DNA of 64,000 nt from Devosia sp. RR2S18 (GCF_030177755.1 NZ_CP126539.1:1016001-1080000), one strand, 5' to 3'; counted from the stretch's first letter, positions 33,488 through 42,729 are shown. Numbers and translations: made by a program. The notes: generated by a model from the sequence alone, not told the origin.

Positions 33488-34590
33488 TCCGCCGCTTCTC
33501 CCAGCACTGGTTCGTCCAGCCCGGCGATGAAGTCCTCCGTGCGGCGACGGGCTTCGGCATCAGTGAATTGGCGCGGCGGTGACTTCATAAAGTAGCTGGA
33601 GGGGCCCACCAGCGCACCGCCGATACCGCGGTCTAGCGCCAGCTTGGCGCACCGCACCGCATCGATGACAACGCCCGCTGAGTTTGGCGAGTCCCAGACT
33701 TCGAGCTTGAGTTCGGCGCTGAGCGGCACGCCGCCGAAAGTGGTGCCCTCCAAACGGATATAGGCCCACTTGCGGTCGGTCAGCCATGGCACATGATCGC
33801 TCGGCCCGACATGGATGTTATCGGCTGCGAGAGGAACGTCGATCTGACTGGTCACTGCCTGGGTCTTGCTGATCTTTTTGGATTCCAGCCGATCCCGCTC
33901 CAGCATGTTGAGGAAGTCGGTGTTGCCGCCAAAATTGAGCTGATAGGTGCGGTCAATCTTGACCCCACGGTCGCGGAATAGATTGGCCAGCATGCGGTGC
34001 ACGATGGTGGCGCCCACTTGGCTCTTGATGTCATCGCCAACGATCGGCAGGCCTGCATCGGCGAAACGCTGCTCCCATTCGGGCTTGGAGGCGATGAAGG
34101 CGGGAATACAGTTCACAAATCCACAACCGGCCTTGAGGGCCTGTTCGGCATAAAACTGCGTTGCCTCTTCCGACCCTACGGGGAGATAGGAGATCAGCAC
34201 ATCGGTGCCGCTGCGCCGCAATTCCTCGGCGACATCGGCTTCGGGTGCGTCCGACTCTAGCACCGCCTCTTGGAGGTAGCGCCCGATACCGTCCAGCGTT
34301 TTGCCGCGTGTTACTTTCACGCCAGTCTCTGCAACGTCCGCGAAGCGATGAGTATTGTTAGGCTGAGCATAGATCGCCTCGGCGACGTCCTTGCCCACCT
34401 TGTTGCCAGCAACGTCGAACGCCGAAGCGACCACGATATCGGAGACATGGTAGCCGCCCAAATTAACATGCATTAATCCTGGCACTGGCTCATTGCCGTC
34501 GGCATCACGGTAGTACGTCAGTCCTTGCACCAGCGAGGAGGCGCAGTTCCCCACGCCCACGATCCCGATCCGTACCTTCCGCTCTGCCAT
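33484..34590 (-). CDS. Inositol-3-phosphate synthase (myo-inositol-1-phosphate synthase)
   Basis: A 368-residue NAD-dependent synthase of the actinobacterial/archaeal size class. It has the Rossmann motif [14 protein letters not shown], then [17 protein letters not shown], the active-site block [20 protein letters not shown], and [28 protein letters not shown] with the catalytic lysines. It converts glucose-6-phosphate into 1L-myo-inositol-1-phosphate. This makes an inositol-containing glycoconjugate likely as the cluster's product. It is first in a four-gene minus-strand unit (INO1, phosphatase, methyltransferase, glycosidase) and divergent from the phosphoribosyltransferase/kinase-like gene. 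Confidence 0.93.
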   Translation of the reverse strand: MAERKVRIGIVGVGNCASSLVQGLTYYRDADGNEPVPGLMHVNLGGYHVSDIVVASAFDVAGNKVGKDVAEAIYAQPNNTHRFADVAETGVKVTRGKTLDGIGRYLQEAVLESDAPEADVAEELRRSGTDVLISYLPVGSEEATQFYAEQALKAGCGFVNCIPAFIASKPEWEQRFADAGLPIVGDDIKSQVGATIVHRMLANLFRDRGVKIDRTYQLNFGGNTDFLNMLERDRLESKKISKTQAVTSQIDVPLAADNIHVGPSDHVPWLTDRKWAYIRLEGTTFGGVPLSAELKLEVWDSPNSAGVVIDAVRCAKLALDRGIGGALVGPSSYFMKSPPRQFTDAEARRRTEDFIAGLDEPVLGEAAE

Positions 34591-34687
34591 TGGTGACGCT
34601 CCATAGTTTCAATCTTGAGGGAGCAACGGAACCCACCGAGCTTTGTTCCTCCCGGGGCCGGAGCAAAGGGGAGGTGGCGAGTTGCTG

Positions 34688-36430
34688 GTGTATGGGGATT
34701 TGGAGTGCGTCGAAGATCGTGCCGGTGTCGCATCCGATGTCGAATGCCGCCTTGAGCGTATTGCCCACCTAGAGCTCGGCATTGACCGGCATGCCGCACT
34801 TGTGGCCGCTTACATCCGCCTAGGCGAGCTCGTGCAAGGTATCGCAGATGCCGAGTTCGAGAAGGCCGGAGCGGATGAGCACACCTCTTTGCAGCAAACA
34901 GGGAGCGAGCTGCTGCTGCTCTTGGCTCATGTGCTCAAATCCTCCTGGGAAAGCGGCGTTCGCGAGCAGGTTCTGCCACCGTGCCAGGACCAGTTGAGGA
35001 TCCTTGCGCAGCCCGGTCAGATCCGGACGAAGCAGGCCGAAGGCTTTGCCTTTTACGCCCTATATCCGGAAAGCTACCTCCTGGCTGCGGCCCAGTCCGG
35101 CCTTCCCCCCAGCACTGTCGTTATTGGTATTCGGAGCATCGGCACCAGCCTCGCGGCTATGGTGGCCGCAGGCCTCAATGCCGGTCCAGCACTGACGGTC
35201 CGTCCCTCCGGACATCCGTTTGACCGCCAACTTTCGATTGCCCCCGACCTTGAGGAACGGATCCTGCGTGACAGGAACGCTCCATTCGCAATTGTTGATG
35301 AAGGCCCGGGCTATTCCGGCAGTTCCTTGAACTGCGTTGCCGACTGGCTTGTGGAGCGCGGCATGGGTGAGCACCAGGTTCACTTTTTCCCTAGCCATGG
35401 AGGGGAGCTGGGCGGCGCCGCGCAAGAGGCGCATCTTCGGCGCTGGGCGAATGCCAACCGGCACTTTGTCGGTTTCGACGAAATCGTTTTCAACGATGGG
35501 CTGCTGAGTTCCTGGGTCTCTGCTGCGGTCGGAAACCTGACGGCACCGATGGAGAACCTCTCTGGTGGTGCCTGGCGCCGCTTTCAGGATCGTCCCTCTA
35601 CCATCCCGGTGGACACAGCCCTTGAGAAGCGCAAGTTCCTGGCCCGGACCACCGGTGGTGACTATCTGGTCAAGTTTTCTGGACTGGGCGCCTTCGGTGA
35701 GCGCAAGTTGGCCTTGGGCCAACAACTGGGCCAGAAGGGGCTGACCTCAGAGCCCGTGGCGCTTTGTCACGGTTTTCTGGTGGAGCCGTGGGTCGCTGGT
35801 GATGAGCTGCAGCTGCCGCTGAAGCCGGATCAGGTGCAGCAAGTTGGCCGCTACCTTGCGGTCCGCGCACGCCAAATGGCGCCCTATGCTGGTGCCTCTC
35901 TCCCAACTCTTTTCGGAATGGCCGCATACAATGCGGGTCAATGTCTTGGTGGTGGTGCCGAAGAGCGGGTTCGCAACGCCCTTGGTGATCCTGCACGATT
36001 TCACCCGCAGCCCTGCTGCACCGATAATCGACTGCATCGGTGGGAGTGGGTTGTCACCGAGGACAACTCGCTCCTGAAGACGGATGCGCTTGACCATCAT
36101 GCCGCGCATGACCTGATCGGAAGTCAGGACATCACCTGGGACATCGCCGGCGCGAAGGTGGAGCTGGCGCTGACTCACGGGCACTTGGCTCAGTTGGTGG
36201 AGATAGTTCGAGAAAGTGCCACTGCTGATCTCGCGCTGCTGCAGGCGATGGAGATCTGCTACCTCGCCTTCCAGATAGGACTTTGGACACAGGCCGCTGG
36301 CCGGTGCGGCGCTGCTGAGCAGGCTGGTATCGCTGCCCTGATTCAATCCTATTCCCACCGGCTCGAAAGCTGTGTTGCCGGGCAGCACGACACAGCCGAG
36401 GGCTCCGCGACGGCAGCGGCAGCGTCCTAG
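34688..36430 (+). CDS. Phosphoribosyltransferase-like protein fused to a kinase-like C-terminal region
   Basis: A protein of about 580 residues. Its N-terminal third carries a type I PRTase pattern: STVVIGIRSIGTSLAAMVAAGL (nucleotide loop) and FAIVDEGPGYSGSSLNCVAD, the PRPP-binding loop with two acidic residues and Ser/Gly. The C-terminal half resembles a small-molecule kinase: KFLARTTGGDYLVKFSG, a hinge LVEPWVAGDELQL, and VTEDNSLLKTDALDHHAAHD with DITWDIAGAKVE as catalytic/metal-like blocks. It is divergent from inositol-3-phosphate synthase. I do not know a characterised member. The start is uncertain: the frame opens at 34643 (TTG); GTG 34688 is used here. Confidence 0.6.
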   Translation: MYGDLECVEDRAGVASDVECRLERIAHLELGIDRHAALVAAYIRLGELVQGIADAEFEKAGADEHTSLQQTGSELLLLLAHVLKSSWESGVREQVLPPCQDQLRILAQPGQIRTKQAEGFAFYALYPESYLLAAAQSGLPPSTVVIGIRSIGTSLAAMVAAGLNAGPALTVRPSGHPFDRQLSIAPDLEERILRDRNAPFAIVDEGPGYSGSSLNCVADWLVERGMGEHQVHFFPSHGGELGGAAQEAHLRRWANANRHFVGFDEIVFNDGLLSSWVSAAVGNLTAPMENLSGGAWRRFQDRPSTIPVDTALEKRKFLARTTGGDYLVKFSGLGAFGERKLALGQQLGQKGLTSEPVALCHGFLVEPWVAGDELQLPLKPDQVQQVGRYLAVRARQMAPYAGASLPTLFGMAAYNAGQCLGGGAEERVRNALGDPARFHPQPCCTDNRLHRWEWVVTEDNSLLKTDALDHHAAHDLIGSQDITWDIAGAKVELALTHGHLAQLVEIVRESATADLALLQAMEICYLAFQIGLWTQAAGRCGAAEQAGIAALIQSYSHRLESCVAGQHDTAEGSATAAAAS

Positions 36431-36708
36431 TTCTCGACCCGTATTCGTACGGGGAGGAGAGCCCTTCGCTCAACATTTATCTAGCCAGATTGCGGCGGCT
36501 TCGCGGCGGCAAAAGTTCATCGGAATGCGCCTCGGGTTGATCTCCGAGGCGGAATAGCCTAGGTTGCATTCAAAGCACGTGAACATTGATGGATGTTGCG
36601 CTGGATTCTGTATGGGAATTCGGCGGCCTTCTTGTGTTTGTGCAAATGTAAAAGGAGATATTGCTTAGCTGGCTGTGAATACAGTCGCGGCGATGCAACA
36701 TCAGCTAC
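36431..36708. promoter_or_regulatory. Leader region of proVWX
   Basis: About 280 nt, more AT-rich than its surroundings near 36640-36670. GATGTTGC (36592-36599) is complementary to GCAACATC (36695-36702), just before the proV ATG, and no Shine-Dalgarno is obvious there. The match may be chance. No riboswitch was recognised. Confidence 0.3.
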
Positions 36709-37935
36709 ATGCCACCTAAGTTAAAAGTTCAAAACATCTTTAAGATCTTTGGAGACCAGCCGCAGATCGCACTGGAGCGGTTGCAGCAAGGACAGAGCAA
36801 AGAAGTCATTTTCGAAGCAACGGGCCAGACGGTCGGCGTCCAAGACGCCAGCTTCGACGTCGAAGAGGGGCACATCTTCGTCGTCATGGGGCTGTCCGGT
36901 TCGGGGAAATCCACCTTGGTCCGCATGCTCAACGGGCTGATCCGCCCCACCAGCGGCGAAATATTGATCGACGGGGAGGATGTAGCCTCCTGTTCAGCCG
37001 AAACACTGCGTCGGATTCGTCGGGAGAAAATCTCGATGGTCTTCCAGCACTTTGCGCTGTTTCCCCATATGAGCGTGCTTGAAAACGCTGCCTACGGGCT
37101 GCGGGTGAAGGGCGTTGGCGTGGCCGAGCGCCGCCGCCGTGCGCTTCACGCTCTGGAGCAGGTGGGCCTTGCCGCCTATGCCGAGAGCAAGCCGGGAGAT
37201 CTCTCGGGTGGTATGCAACAGCGTGTGGGGCTTGCCCGAGGCCTAGCGACTGATCCTCAGGTGCTGCTGATGGACGAGCCGTTTGGTGCACTCGATCCGC
37301 TCATCCGCCGGGAAGTGCAGGACGAGCTGCTGCGCCTGCAGAAGACGCTCAAAAAGACCATCGTCTTCATCACGCACGACCTCAACGAGGCGCTGCTGTT
37401 GGGAGACCGCATCGCCATCATGAAGGATGGCGAGCTCGTCCAGATCGGCTCTGCCCAGGAGATCGTCGACAGTCCAGCGAACGAGTATGTGGCAGCCTTC
37501 GTCGCTGACATCGATCGCGGCAAGGTCTTCACAGCCGATACGATCGCGCAGGAGCCGGTGTCATTGCAGTTGCATACCGACACGGCCGAAACCGCCCTTC
37601 AGAACATGGAGGATCTCAATCGCAACGCGCTTTATGTCCTCGATGGCGAAGATATTGCCGGCGTCATCACCTATCAGGATGCGGTCGTCGCCGCCCGTGA
37701 CGACAACACCACGCTGGCCGAGGCCATGACATCGGGCTTTTCTTCCGTCGAGGCCGGTGCATCCCTGCACGAGCTCTATGGCCCCGCCAGTGCTGGCCTG
37801 CCGATTGCAGTTACAGACGAAGACAACAAGCTGGTCGGCGTCGTCGAACCCGAGGCGGTTCTGGCGCAATTGTCAGGCGAAGCCGTGACGCCGCCGTTAG
37901 CTGAAGATGAGGCGAAAGGAGCGACACATGCCTAG
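36709..37935 (+). CDS. proV: Glycine betaine/proline ABC transporter ATP-binding protein
   Basis: A 408-residue ATPase with Walker A GLSGSGKST, Q-loop VFQHFALFPHMSV, signature LSGGMQQRVGLAR, Walker B VLLMDEPFGALD and H-switch THD. The C-terminal region from about residue 285 looks like a pair of CBS modules (NALYVLDGEDIAGVITYQDAVVA), which in OpuA/ProV sense ionic strength. It powers uptake of compatible solutes under osmotic stress. Its stop overlaps the proW ATG by 8 nt. Confidence 0.93.
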   Translation: MPPKLKVQNIFKIFGDQPQIALERLQQGQSKEVIFEATGQTVGVQDASFDVEEGHIFVVMGLSGSGKSTLVRMLNGLIRPTSGEILIDGEDVASCSAETLRRIRREKISMVFQHFALFPHMSVLENAAYGLRVKGVGVAERRRRALHALEQVGLAAYAESKPGDLSGGMQQRVGLARGLATDPQVLLMDEPFGALDPLIRREVQDELLRLQKTLKKTIVFITHDLNEALLLGDRIAIMKDGELVQIGSAQEIVDSPANEYVAAFVADIDRGKVFTADTIAQEPVSLQLHTDTAETALQNMEDLNRNALYVLDGEDIAGVITYQDAVVAARDDNTTLAEAMTSGFSSVEAGASLHELYGPASAGLPIAVTDEDNKLVGVVEPEAVLAQLSGEAVTPPLAEDEAKGATHA

Positions 37936-38860
37936 TCCATCCGATCTCCTGATGATTCCGTTCGACGACTGGGTCAACGTGCTCGTCCGCGAATGGATCG
38001 TGCCGAACTTCCGACCCTTCTTCAGGGCAATGCAGGTGCCGGTCAGTTCCGTACTTGCCTGGCTCGATACCTTCTTCAATGCTGTGCCGATGCTGGCCTT
38101 CACCGCGGTGCTCGCCTTCATCGCCTGGCGCACCGCTGGTCGTGGCGTAGCAATTTTCACCGTCATTGCCCTCGTTTTCATCGACATGATCGGGCTCTGG
38201 CCCGAGACAATGACCACGCTCTCGATGATCATCACTTCGGTGCTGTTCTGCGTGGTGCTCGGCATCCCCTTGGGTATCCTGGCGGCCCGCAGCGACAAGG
38301 TTCTCGCGGTGGTCCGGCCGGTGCTCGACATTATGCAGACCATCCCGTCCTTTGTGTATCTTGTGCCCATCGTCATGCTTTTCGGCGTCGGCATGGCTCC
38401 GGGGATCATCGCCACCATCATCTTCGCTCTGCCCCCGATTGTGCGCCTCACCAATCTTGGCATCCGCAATGTCCGCGCCGACCTGATTGAGGCCGCGGAA
38501 GCATTCGGTTCCACCTCCTGGCAGATGCTCAAGGACGTGCAGTTTCCGCTCGCCCTGCGCACCATCATGGCAGGCCTAAACCAGACCCTAATGCTGGCGC
38601 TCTCGATGGTGGTGATCACTTCCATGATTGGTGCCGGAGGCTTGGGCCTCACGGTTTACACCGGTCTCGGGCGCCTCGATGTTGGCGGCGCCACAGCAGG
38701 CGGTGTCGGTATCGTTCTGCTCGCCATTATTCTGGATCGCATTACGCAGGCTCTAGGCGAAAACAGCGGATTCCGCACCGTTTCGCTCCGCCATACCCTG
38801 CTCACCTTCTTCCGCCGTGGCCGCCCTGTGGTCACCGGGGAAACGCGAAAGGCAAACTAG
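37928..38860 (+). CDS. proW: Glycine betaine/proline ABC transporter permease
   Basis: A 310-residue membrane permease with about seven helices. The EAA loop for contact with the ATPase is VRADLIEAAEAFGSTSWQMLKDVQFPLALRTI. The ATG at 37928 lies within the proV stop, which indicates coupling. The typical TM block VLDIMQTIPSFVYLVPIVMLFG is present. Confidence 0.92.
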   Translation: MPSPSDLLMIPFDDWVNVLVREWIVPNFRPFFRAMQVPVSSVLAWLDTFFNAVPMLAFTAVLAFIAWRTAGRGVAIFTVIALVFIDMIGLWPETMTTLSMIITSVLFCVVLGIPLGILAARSDKVLAVVRPVLDIMQTIPSFVYLVPIVMLFGVGMAPGIIATIIFALPPIVRLTNLGIRNVRADLIEAAEAFGSTSWQMLKDVQFPLALRTIMAGLNQTLMLALSMVVITSMIGAGGLGLTVYTGLGRLDVGGATAGGVGIVLLAIILDRITQALGENSGFRTVSLRHTLLTFFRRGRPVVTGETRKAN

Positions 38861-38896
38861 CCTTTCTCAACGCGGCGCAAGTCTGCGCCACTTCGA

Positions 38897-38914
38897 GCGG
38901 ACCCTAAGGTCCGC
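38897..38914 (+). other. Stem-loop between proW and proX
   Basis: GCGGACC/GGTCCGC with a CTAA loop; a perfect 7-bp stem with no T-run. It lies 34 nt before the proX start and may protect the more abundant proX message from decay. Confidence 0.45.
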
Positions 38915-38948
38915 AACAACAAGAACCAACAAAGGGAGACAAAAACCT

Positions 38949-39986
38949 ATGTTCCGTCTCACGAAGTCCCTCGCCGTCCTCTCCGCTGCAGCCATGCTGT
39001 CGGCGGCTCCAGCAGCCGTGCTCGCTCAAGAAGAGCCGGGTGCCGGCACCACGATCAATATGGCACAGGCCACTTGGGATACCGGCTGGTTCCATGCCGA
39101 GATCTACAAGCAACTGTTTGAAGAACTGGGTTATGACGTGCAGGGCCCGACCACGCTCGACAACCCGCCCTTCTATCAGGCGGTTGCTCAGGGCGACGTT
39201 GACCTCTGGGTCAATGGCTGGTTCCCGCTGCACAACACCTATCAGAGCACTTTCGAAGGTCAGGCCGAGATCATCGGTGCCGTCGCCGAAGGCGGCGCTT
39301 TGGAGGGCTATCTCGTCGACAAGGCGTCGGTCGAAGAGTTCGACATCCAGTCTCTTGAGGACTTCAAGCGTCCTGAAGTGAAGGAAGCCTTCGACCGGGA
39401 CGGTGACGGCCGTGCCGACCTCGTCGCTTGCCCTCCGGGCTGGGGCTGCGAGATCAATATCGAGCATCATCTGGACGCCTATGAACTGCGCGACCACGTG
39501 AACCCCATCAAGGCCAGCTATTCGGCTTCGATGGCCGACGCGGTTGCCGCCTATGAAGCAGGCGAGCCGATCTTCTTCTACACCTGGACGCCAAACTGGA
39601 CCGTCAACGAGCTGGTGCCGGGCGAAGACGTGATGTGGATCGAGGTCCCCGAGGTCAATCTGCCTGAAGATATGGCCGATCTCGCCGATGCGGCTGTGCT
39701 CGAGGGCGTCGAAGGCTGCGTCGCCGATCCGTGCAAGCTCGGCTTCCCTGCCAACGACATCGTGCCGGTGGCCAATTCGGCCTTCCTTGAAGACAACCCG
39801 GCCGCTGCAAAGCTGCTCGAGGTCACTTCCATCCCGCTGCAGGCCATCTTCGCCCAGAACGCTGAGATGAATGCGGGTGCCGGTAGCTCCGAAGACATCC
39901 AGAACCAGGCATCCACCTGGATCGAAGAGAACCGCGACATGGTTGACGGCTGGCTTGAAGAAGCTCGTGCCGCCGCGCAGTCGTAA
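38949..39986 (+). CDS. proX: Glycine betaine/proline ABC transporter substrate-binding protein
   Basis: A 345-residue periplasmic protein. Residues 1-26 are a signal peptide ending AVLA before QEE. The body has the ProX/OpuAC features NMAQATWDTGWFHAEIYKQLFEELGYDV and VDLWVNGWFPLHNTY; the Trp residues form the aromatic box for quaternary amines. YTWTPNWTVNELVPGEDVMWIEVP is a second conserved block. Third gene of the proVWX operon, followed by a strong terminator. Confidence 0.93.
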   Translation: MFRLTKSLAVLSAAAMLSAAPAAVLAQEEPGAGTTINMAQATWDTGWFHAEIYKQLFEELGYDVQGPTTLDNPPFYQAVAQGDVDLWVNGWFPLHNTYQSTFEGQAEIIGAVAEGGALEGYLVDKASVEEFDIQSLEDFKRPEVKEAFDRDGDGRADLVACPPGWGCEINIEHHLDAYELRDHVNPIKASYSASMADAVAAYEAGEPIFFYTWTPNWTVNELVPGEDVMWIEVPEVNLPEDMADLADAAVLEGVEGCVADPCKLGFPANDIVPVANSAFLEDNPAAAKLLEVTSIPLQAIFAQNAEMNAGAGSSEDIQNQASTWIEENRDMVDGWLEEARAAAQS

Positions 39987-40025
39987 AAAGACGCCGGCTG
40001 CCTAAGCGCAGCCATGGTGGACTGA

Positions 40026-40058
40026 GGGCTCCCGCGCAATTGCGCGGGAGCCCTTTTT
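40026..40058 (+). terminator. Rho-independent terminator of proVWX
   Basis: A perfect 12-bp inverted repeat GGGCTCCCGCGC/GCGCGGGAGCCC with an AATT centre (40026-40053), followed directly by TTTTT. Confidence 0.95.
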
Positions 40059-40091
40059 ACGCGACATACCAGAGAGTCTTCGGGGTGTTCC

Positions 40092-40116
40092 GGAACCACT
40101 AAGGGGCCGGCTCGTT
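40092..40116 (+). promoter_or_regulatory. EcfG-type general stress promoter
   Basis: GGAAC (40092-40096), 16 nt, then CGTT (40113-40116) match the alphaproteobacterial sigma-EcfG consensus. It lies 41 nt before the start of the ferritin-like gene, a family that is stress-induced elsewhere. Confidence 0.7.
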
Positions 40117-40156
40117 TTTGACGCAGCGTCAAGCTACCCAATTTCCGGAGATGACA

Positions 40157-40648
40157 ATGGCTAACGAAAAGACTCTCGACGATCTGTTCCTTGAGACACT
40201 CAAGGACATCTATTACGCCGAAAAGCAGATCCTGAAGAACTTGCCGAAGATGGCCAAGGCAGCTCAGTCCGACAAGCTCAAAGCCGGCTTCGAGCAGCAT
40301 GCCGAAGAGACCGAAGGTCAGATCGAGCGCCTCGAGCAGATCTTCGAGATGATCGGCAAGGCCCCGCGCGGCAAGACCTGCGATGCGATCCTCGGCATTC
40401 TCGAGGAAGGCAAGGAAATCATGTCCGACTTCAAGGGCGCGCCCGCACTTGACGCTGGCCTGACCGCCGCGGCACAGGCTGTCGAGCACTACGAAATCGC
40501 TCGCTACGGCACGCTCAAGACCTGGGCTCAGCAGCTGGGCATGAACGATGCCGTCAAGCTGCTCGACCAGACCCTGTCGGAAGAAATCGCCACCGACAAG
40601 AAGCTCACGCAGGTTGCTGAAGCCAGCGTGAACCAGAAGGCCGCTTAA
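40157..40648 (+). CDS. YciE/YciF-type ferritin-like protein (DUF892)
   Basis: A 163-residue four-helix protein. TLDDLFLETLKDIYYAEKQILKNLPKMAKAA is the DUF892 opening, with later Glu/His positions in EQHAEETEGQIERLEQIFE and AVEHYEIARYGTLKTWA that fit a di-metal site. Members are general-stress proteins; function is not settled. The ATG at 40157 is chosen because CGGAG lies 6 nt before it (ATG 40151 overlaps that site). Controlled probably by the EcfG promoter upstream and closed by its own terminator. Confidence 0.92.
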   Translation: MANEKTLDDLFLETLKDIYYAEKQILKNLPKMAKAAQSDKLKAGFEQHAEETEGQIERLEQIFEMIGKAPRGKTCDAILGILEEGKEIMSDFKGAPALDAGLTAAAQAVEHYEIARYGTLKTWAQQLGMNDAVKLLDQTLSEEIATDKKLTQVAEASVNQKAA

Positions 40649-40655
40649 GTCTTCT

Positions 40656-40684
40656 AAAGGCACGGACCTTGGGTCCGTGCCTTT
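40656..40684 (+). terminator. Rho-independent terminator after the ferritin-like gene
   Basis: AAAGGCACGGACC/GGTCCGTGCCTTT is a 13-bp stem with a 3-nt loop, ending in TTT then CTTCT. Confidence 0.85.
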
Positions 40685-40705
40685 CTTCTGGCGCCTGGGG
40701 TGGGG

Positions 40706-40927
40706 ATGCGCAAGAACACAGATCTGGCCGAAGCTGTTCGGAACACTGCATATTTCTTGTGGGAGCAGGACGGCAGGCCGGAAGATCGGGCATTCCACTA
40801 CTGGCTCAAGGCCAAGGAGATGCATCAGCGCCAGCTAGCCTATGATAAATGGCTGGCCGAAGGCACACCGCAGGAGCGCGCCGAGGATAATTGGCGGGCT
40901 GCGGCCGGTGAAATTGAAGAGAAATGA
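40706..40927 (+). CDS. DUF2934 domain protein
   Basis: A 73-residue protein with the DUF2934 pattern EAVRNTAYFLWEQDGRPEDRAFHYWLKAKE, then a second similar helix QERAEDNWRAAAGEIE. Function is unknown. It sits between two terminators, downstream of a stress gene. Confidence 0.8.
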   Translation: MRKNTDLAEAVRNTAYFLWEQDGRPEDRAFHYWLKAKEMHQRQLAYDKWLAEGTPQERAEDNWRAAAGEIEEK

Positions 40928-40930
40928 AAA

Positions 40931-40953
40931 CGGGCCCCGCAGGGCCCGCTTTT
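40931..40953. terminator. Bidirectional terminator between DUF2934 gene and efp
   Basis: CGGGCCC/GGGCCCG with a CGCA loop is preceded by AAAA and followed by CTTTT, so it has a T-run on both strands and serves both converging genes. Confidence 0.85.
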
Positions 40954-40972
40954 GTATTCGCCTCCAGAACAA

Positions 40973-41542
40973 TCAGTCCTTGGCGCGTTCCACGTAGGAA
41001 TTGTCTTCCGTGAGGATGACGATGCGGGTGCCGGTATCGATGTGCGGCGGCACCATGACGCGCAAGCCATTGTTGAGCACGGCGGGCTTGTAGGACGACG
41101 ACGCTGTCTGACCCTTAACCACTGGTTCCGTTTCGACGATCTCGAAGGTCAGGCGCTGCGGCAGTTCCATCGAGAGCGCCACACCCTCATGGGTCATCAG
41201 GTGCACCTTCATGCCATCGGTGAGATAGGCCTTTTGGTCGCCGATGACGTCGTCGGGAACTGTGATCTGCTCATAGGTCTGGGGCTCCATGAAGTGGTGC
41301 CCTTCGCCGTCGGAATAGAGATAGTCATAGACACGATCGTCGACGTCTGCCTTCTCGACCATTTCCACGGTGCGCCAGCGCCCGATCACCTTCACTCCGT
41401 CGGAGATGCGACGCATGTTGACGTTGGTGACCGAATTACCCTTGCCGGGGTGGACGTTCTCGGCGGTGAGGATGACATGCAGATTGCCGTCCTGCTCGAC
41501 GACGTTGCCCTTGCGGAGCGACGAGGCGATGACCTTGACCAT
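40973..41542 (-). CDS. efp: Translation elongation factor P
   Basis: A 189-residue protein of normal length with three beta-barrel domains. The modified Lys34 is in [15 protein letters not shown] rescues ribosomes stalled on polyproline. The two enzymes that put beta-lysine on Lys34 (EpmA and EpmB) are encoded divergently next door, so the complete modification unit is here apart from the optional hydroxylase EpmC. Confidence 0.96.
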   Translation of the reverse strand: MVKVIASSLRKGNVVEQDGNLHVILTAENVHPGKGNSVTNVNMRRISDGVKVIGRWRTVEMVEKADVDDRVYDYLYSDGEGHHFMEPQTYEQITVPDDVIGDQKAYLTDGMKVHLMTHEGVALSMELPQRLTFEIVETEPVVKGQTASSSYKPAVLNNGLRVMVPPHIDTGTRIVILTEDNSYVERAKD

Positions 41543-41670
41543 ATTTCTTCCTTGTTAGAACTCGTGGCGCGGCGTAGAGCCGTTTTGTCCAGCGCGCCGT
41601 CAATAAACTCTGTCGGTGCGCCAACTACCCTATCTCTTGGGAAATCTCTAGTCCGAACGGCCAAGAGCGC

Positions 41671-42729
41671 GTGAGCAATTCTTCTGACATGCCCGAAAGC
41701 TCCTGGTGGTCGCCGCATAGGCATGCCGACCGACGACCAATTCTGCTGGCGCGGAACCGGATCGATGCTGCACTGCGGCAGTACCTTGTCGAGCGGGATT
41801 TCCTGCTGGTGGACCCGCCTGGGTTGCAGCGTTCGCCCGGCAACGAGACGCATCTGCACGCTTTCGGCACGACGATGATCGGCAATGACGGGGAGGGCAA
41901 GGCTATGTATTTGCACACCTCTCCCGAATTCACCATGAAGAAGTTGCTGGCGGCCGGCGAGCGGCGGATTGCCAGCTTCCAGCATGTCTGGCGCAATCGC
42001 GAGCGGAGTGCGCTGCATCATCCTGAGTTCACTATGCTCGAGTGGTATCGCGCGGGCGAGGACTATGGCGTTATAATCGAGGACTGCCTTGCCATGCTGC
42101 GCCTTGCGGCGGAGACTACAGGGGCGAAAAAGCTGCAGTTTCGCGGGCGAGAGGCCGACCCATTGGCGGAAGCCGAGCGGATCAGCGTTGTTGAAGCCTT
42201 CGCAAGATATGCGGGAATCGATCTTCTCGCGACCATCGATGCCGATGGTATTGCCGATGGCGATGCCTTTGCCGAGCAGATGACGGAGCGCGGGCTGAGC
42301 GTGCCCGAGGATCGCAGTTGGAGTTATCTCTTCAGTCGCGTCCTGGTCGAGAAGGTCGAGCCAAATCTAGGCCTTGGGCGGATCACAGTGCTTGATCGCT
42401 ATCCCGCCTGCGAGGCGGCGCTGGCCCGGCGGGCGGCGGATGATCGGCGGGTGAGCGAGCGTTTCGAGCTCTATGCCTGTGGCGTGGAACTGGCCAATGG
42501 CTTCGGCGAACTGACCGATCCGGAGGAGCAGCGCCGCAGATTTGCCGCCGAGATGAACGAAAAACACCGACTTTATGGGGAGCAATACCCCATCGATGAG
42601 GAGTTTCTGGCAGCTTTGGCGATCATGCCCGAGGCAAGTGGAGTGGCAATGGGCTTTGACCGTCTGGTGATGCTTGCCACGGCGGCGCCGCGGATCGAGA
42701 TGGTGCTGTGGGCGCCGGTTGCCGAATGA
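41671..42729 (+). CDS. epmA: EF-P lysine aminoacylase EpmA (PoxA/GenX)
   Basis: A 352-residue class II lysyl-tRNA-synthetase-like enzyme without the anticodon-binding domain. Motif 2 is FQHVWRNRERSALHHPEFTMLEWYRA, motif 3 is GVAMGFDRLVMLA. MYLHTSPEFTMKKLL is typical of EpmA. It activates beta-lysine and transfers it to EF-P Lys34. The GTG at 41671 has an AAGAG site before it; ATG 41689 is the alternative. The stop overlaps the epmB start (ATGA). Confidence 0.95.
   Translation: MSNSSDMPESSWWSPHRHADRRPILLARNRIDAALRQYLVERDFLLVDPPGLQRSPGNETHLHAFGTTMIGNDGEGKAMYLHTSPEFTMKKLLAAGERRIASFQHVWRNRERSALHHPEFTMLEWYRAGEDYGVIIEDCLAMLRLAAETTGAKKLQFRGREADPLAEAERISVVEAFARYAGIDLLATIDADGIADGDAFAEQMTERGLSVPEDRSWSYLFSRVLVEKVEPNLGLGRITVLDRYPACEAALARRAADDRRVSERFELYACGVELANGFGELTDPEEQRRRFAAEMNEKHRLYGEQYPIDEEFLAALAIMPEASGVAMGFDRLVMLATAAPRIEMVLWAPVAE

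Noticed and set aside
36592..36702. GATGTTGC/GCAACATC pairing in the proV leader as a regulatory switch
   Set aside because: An 8-bp match over about 100 nt is easily chance and no alternative pairing was found.
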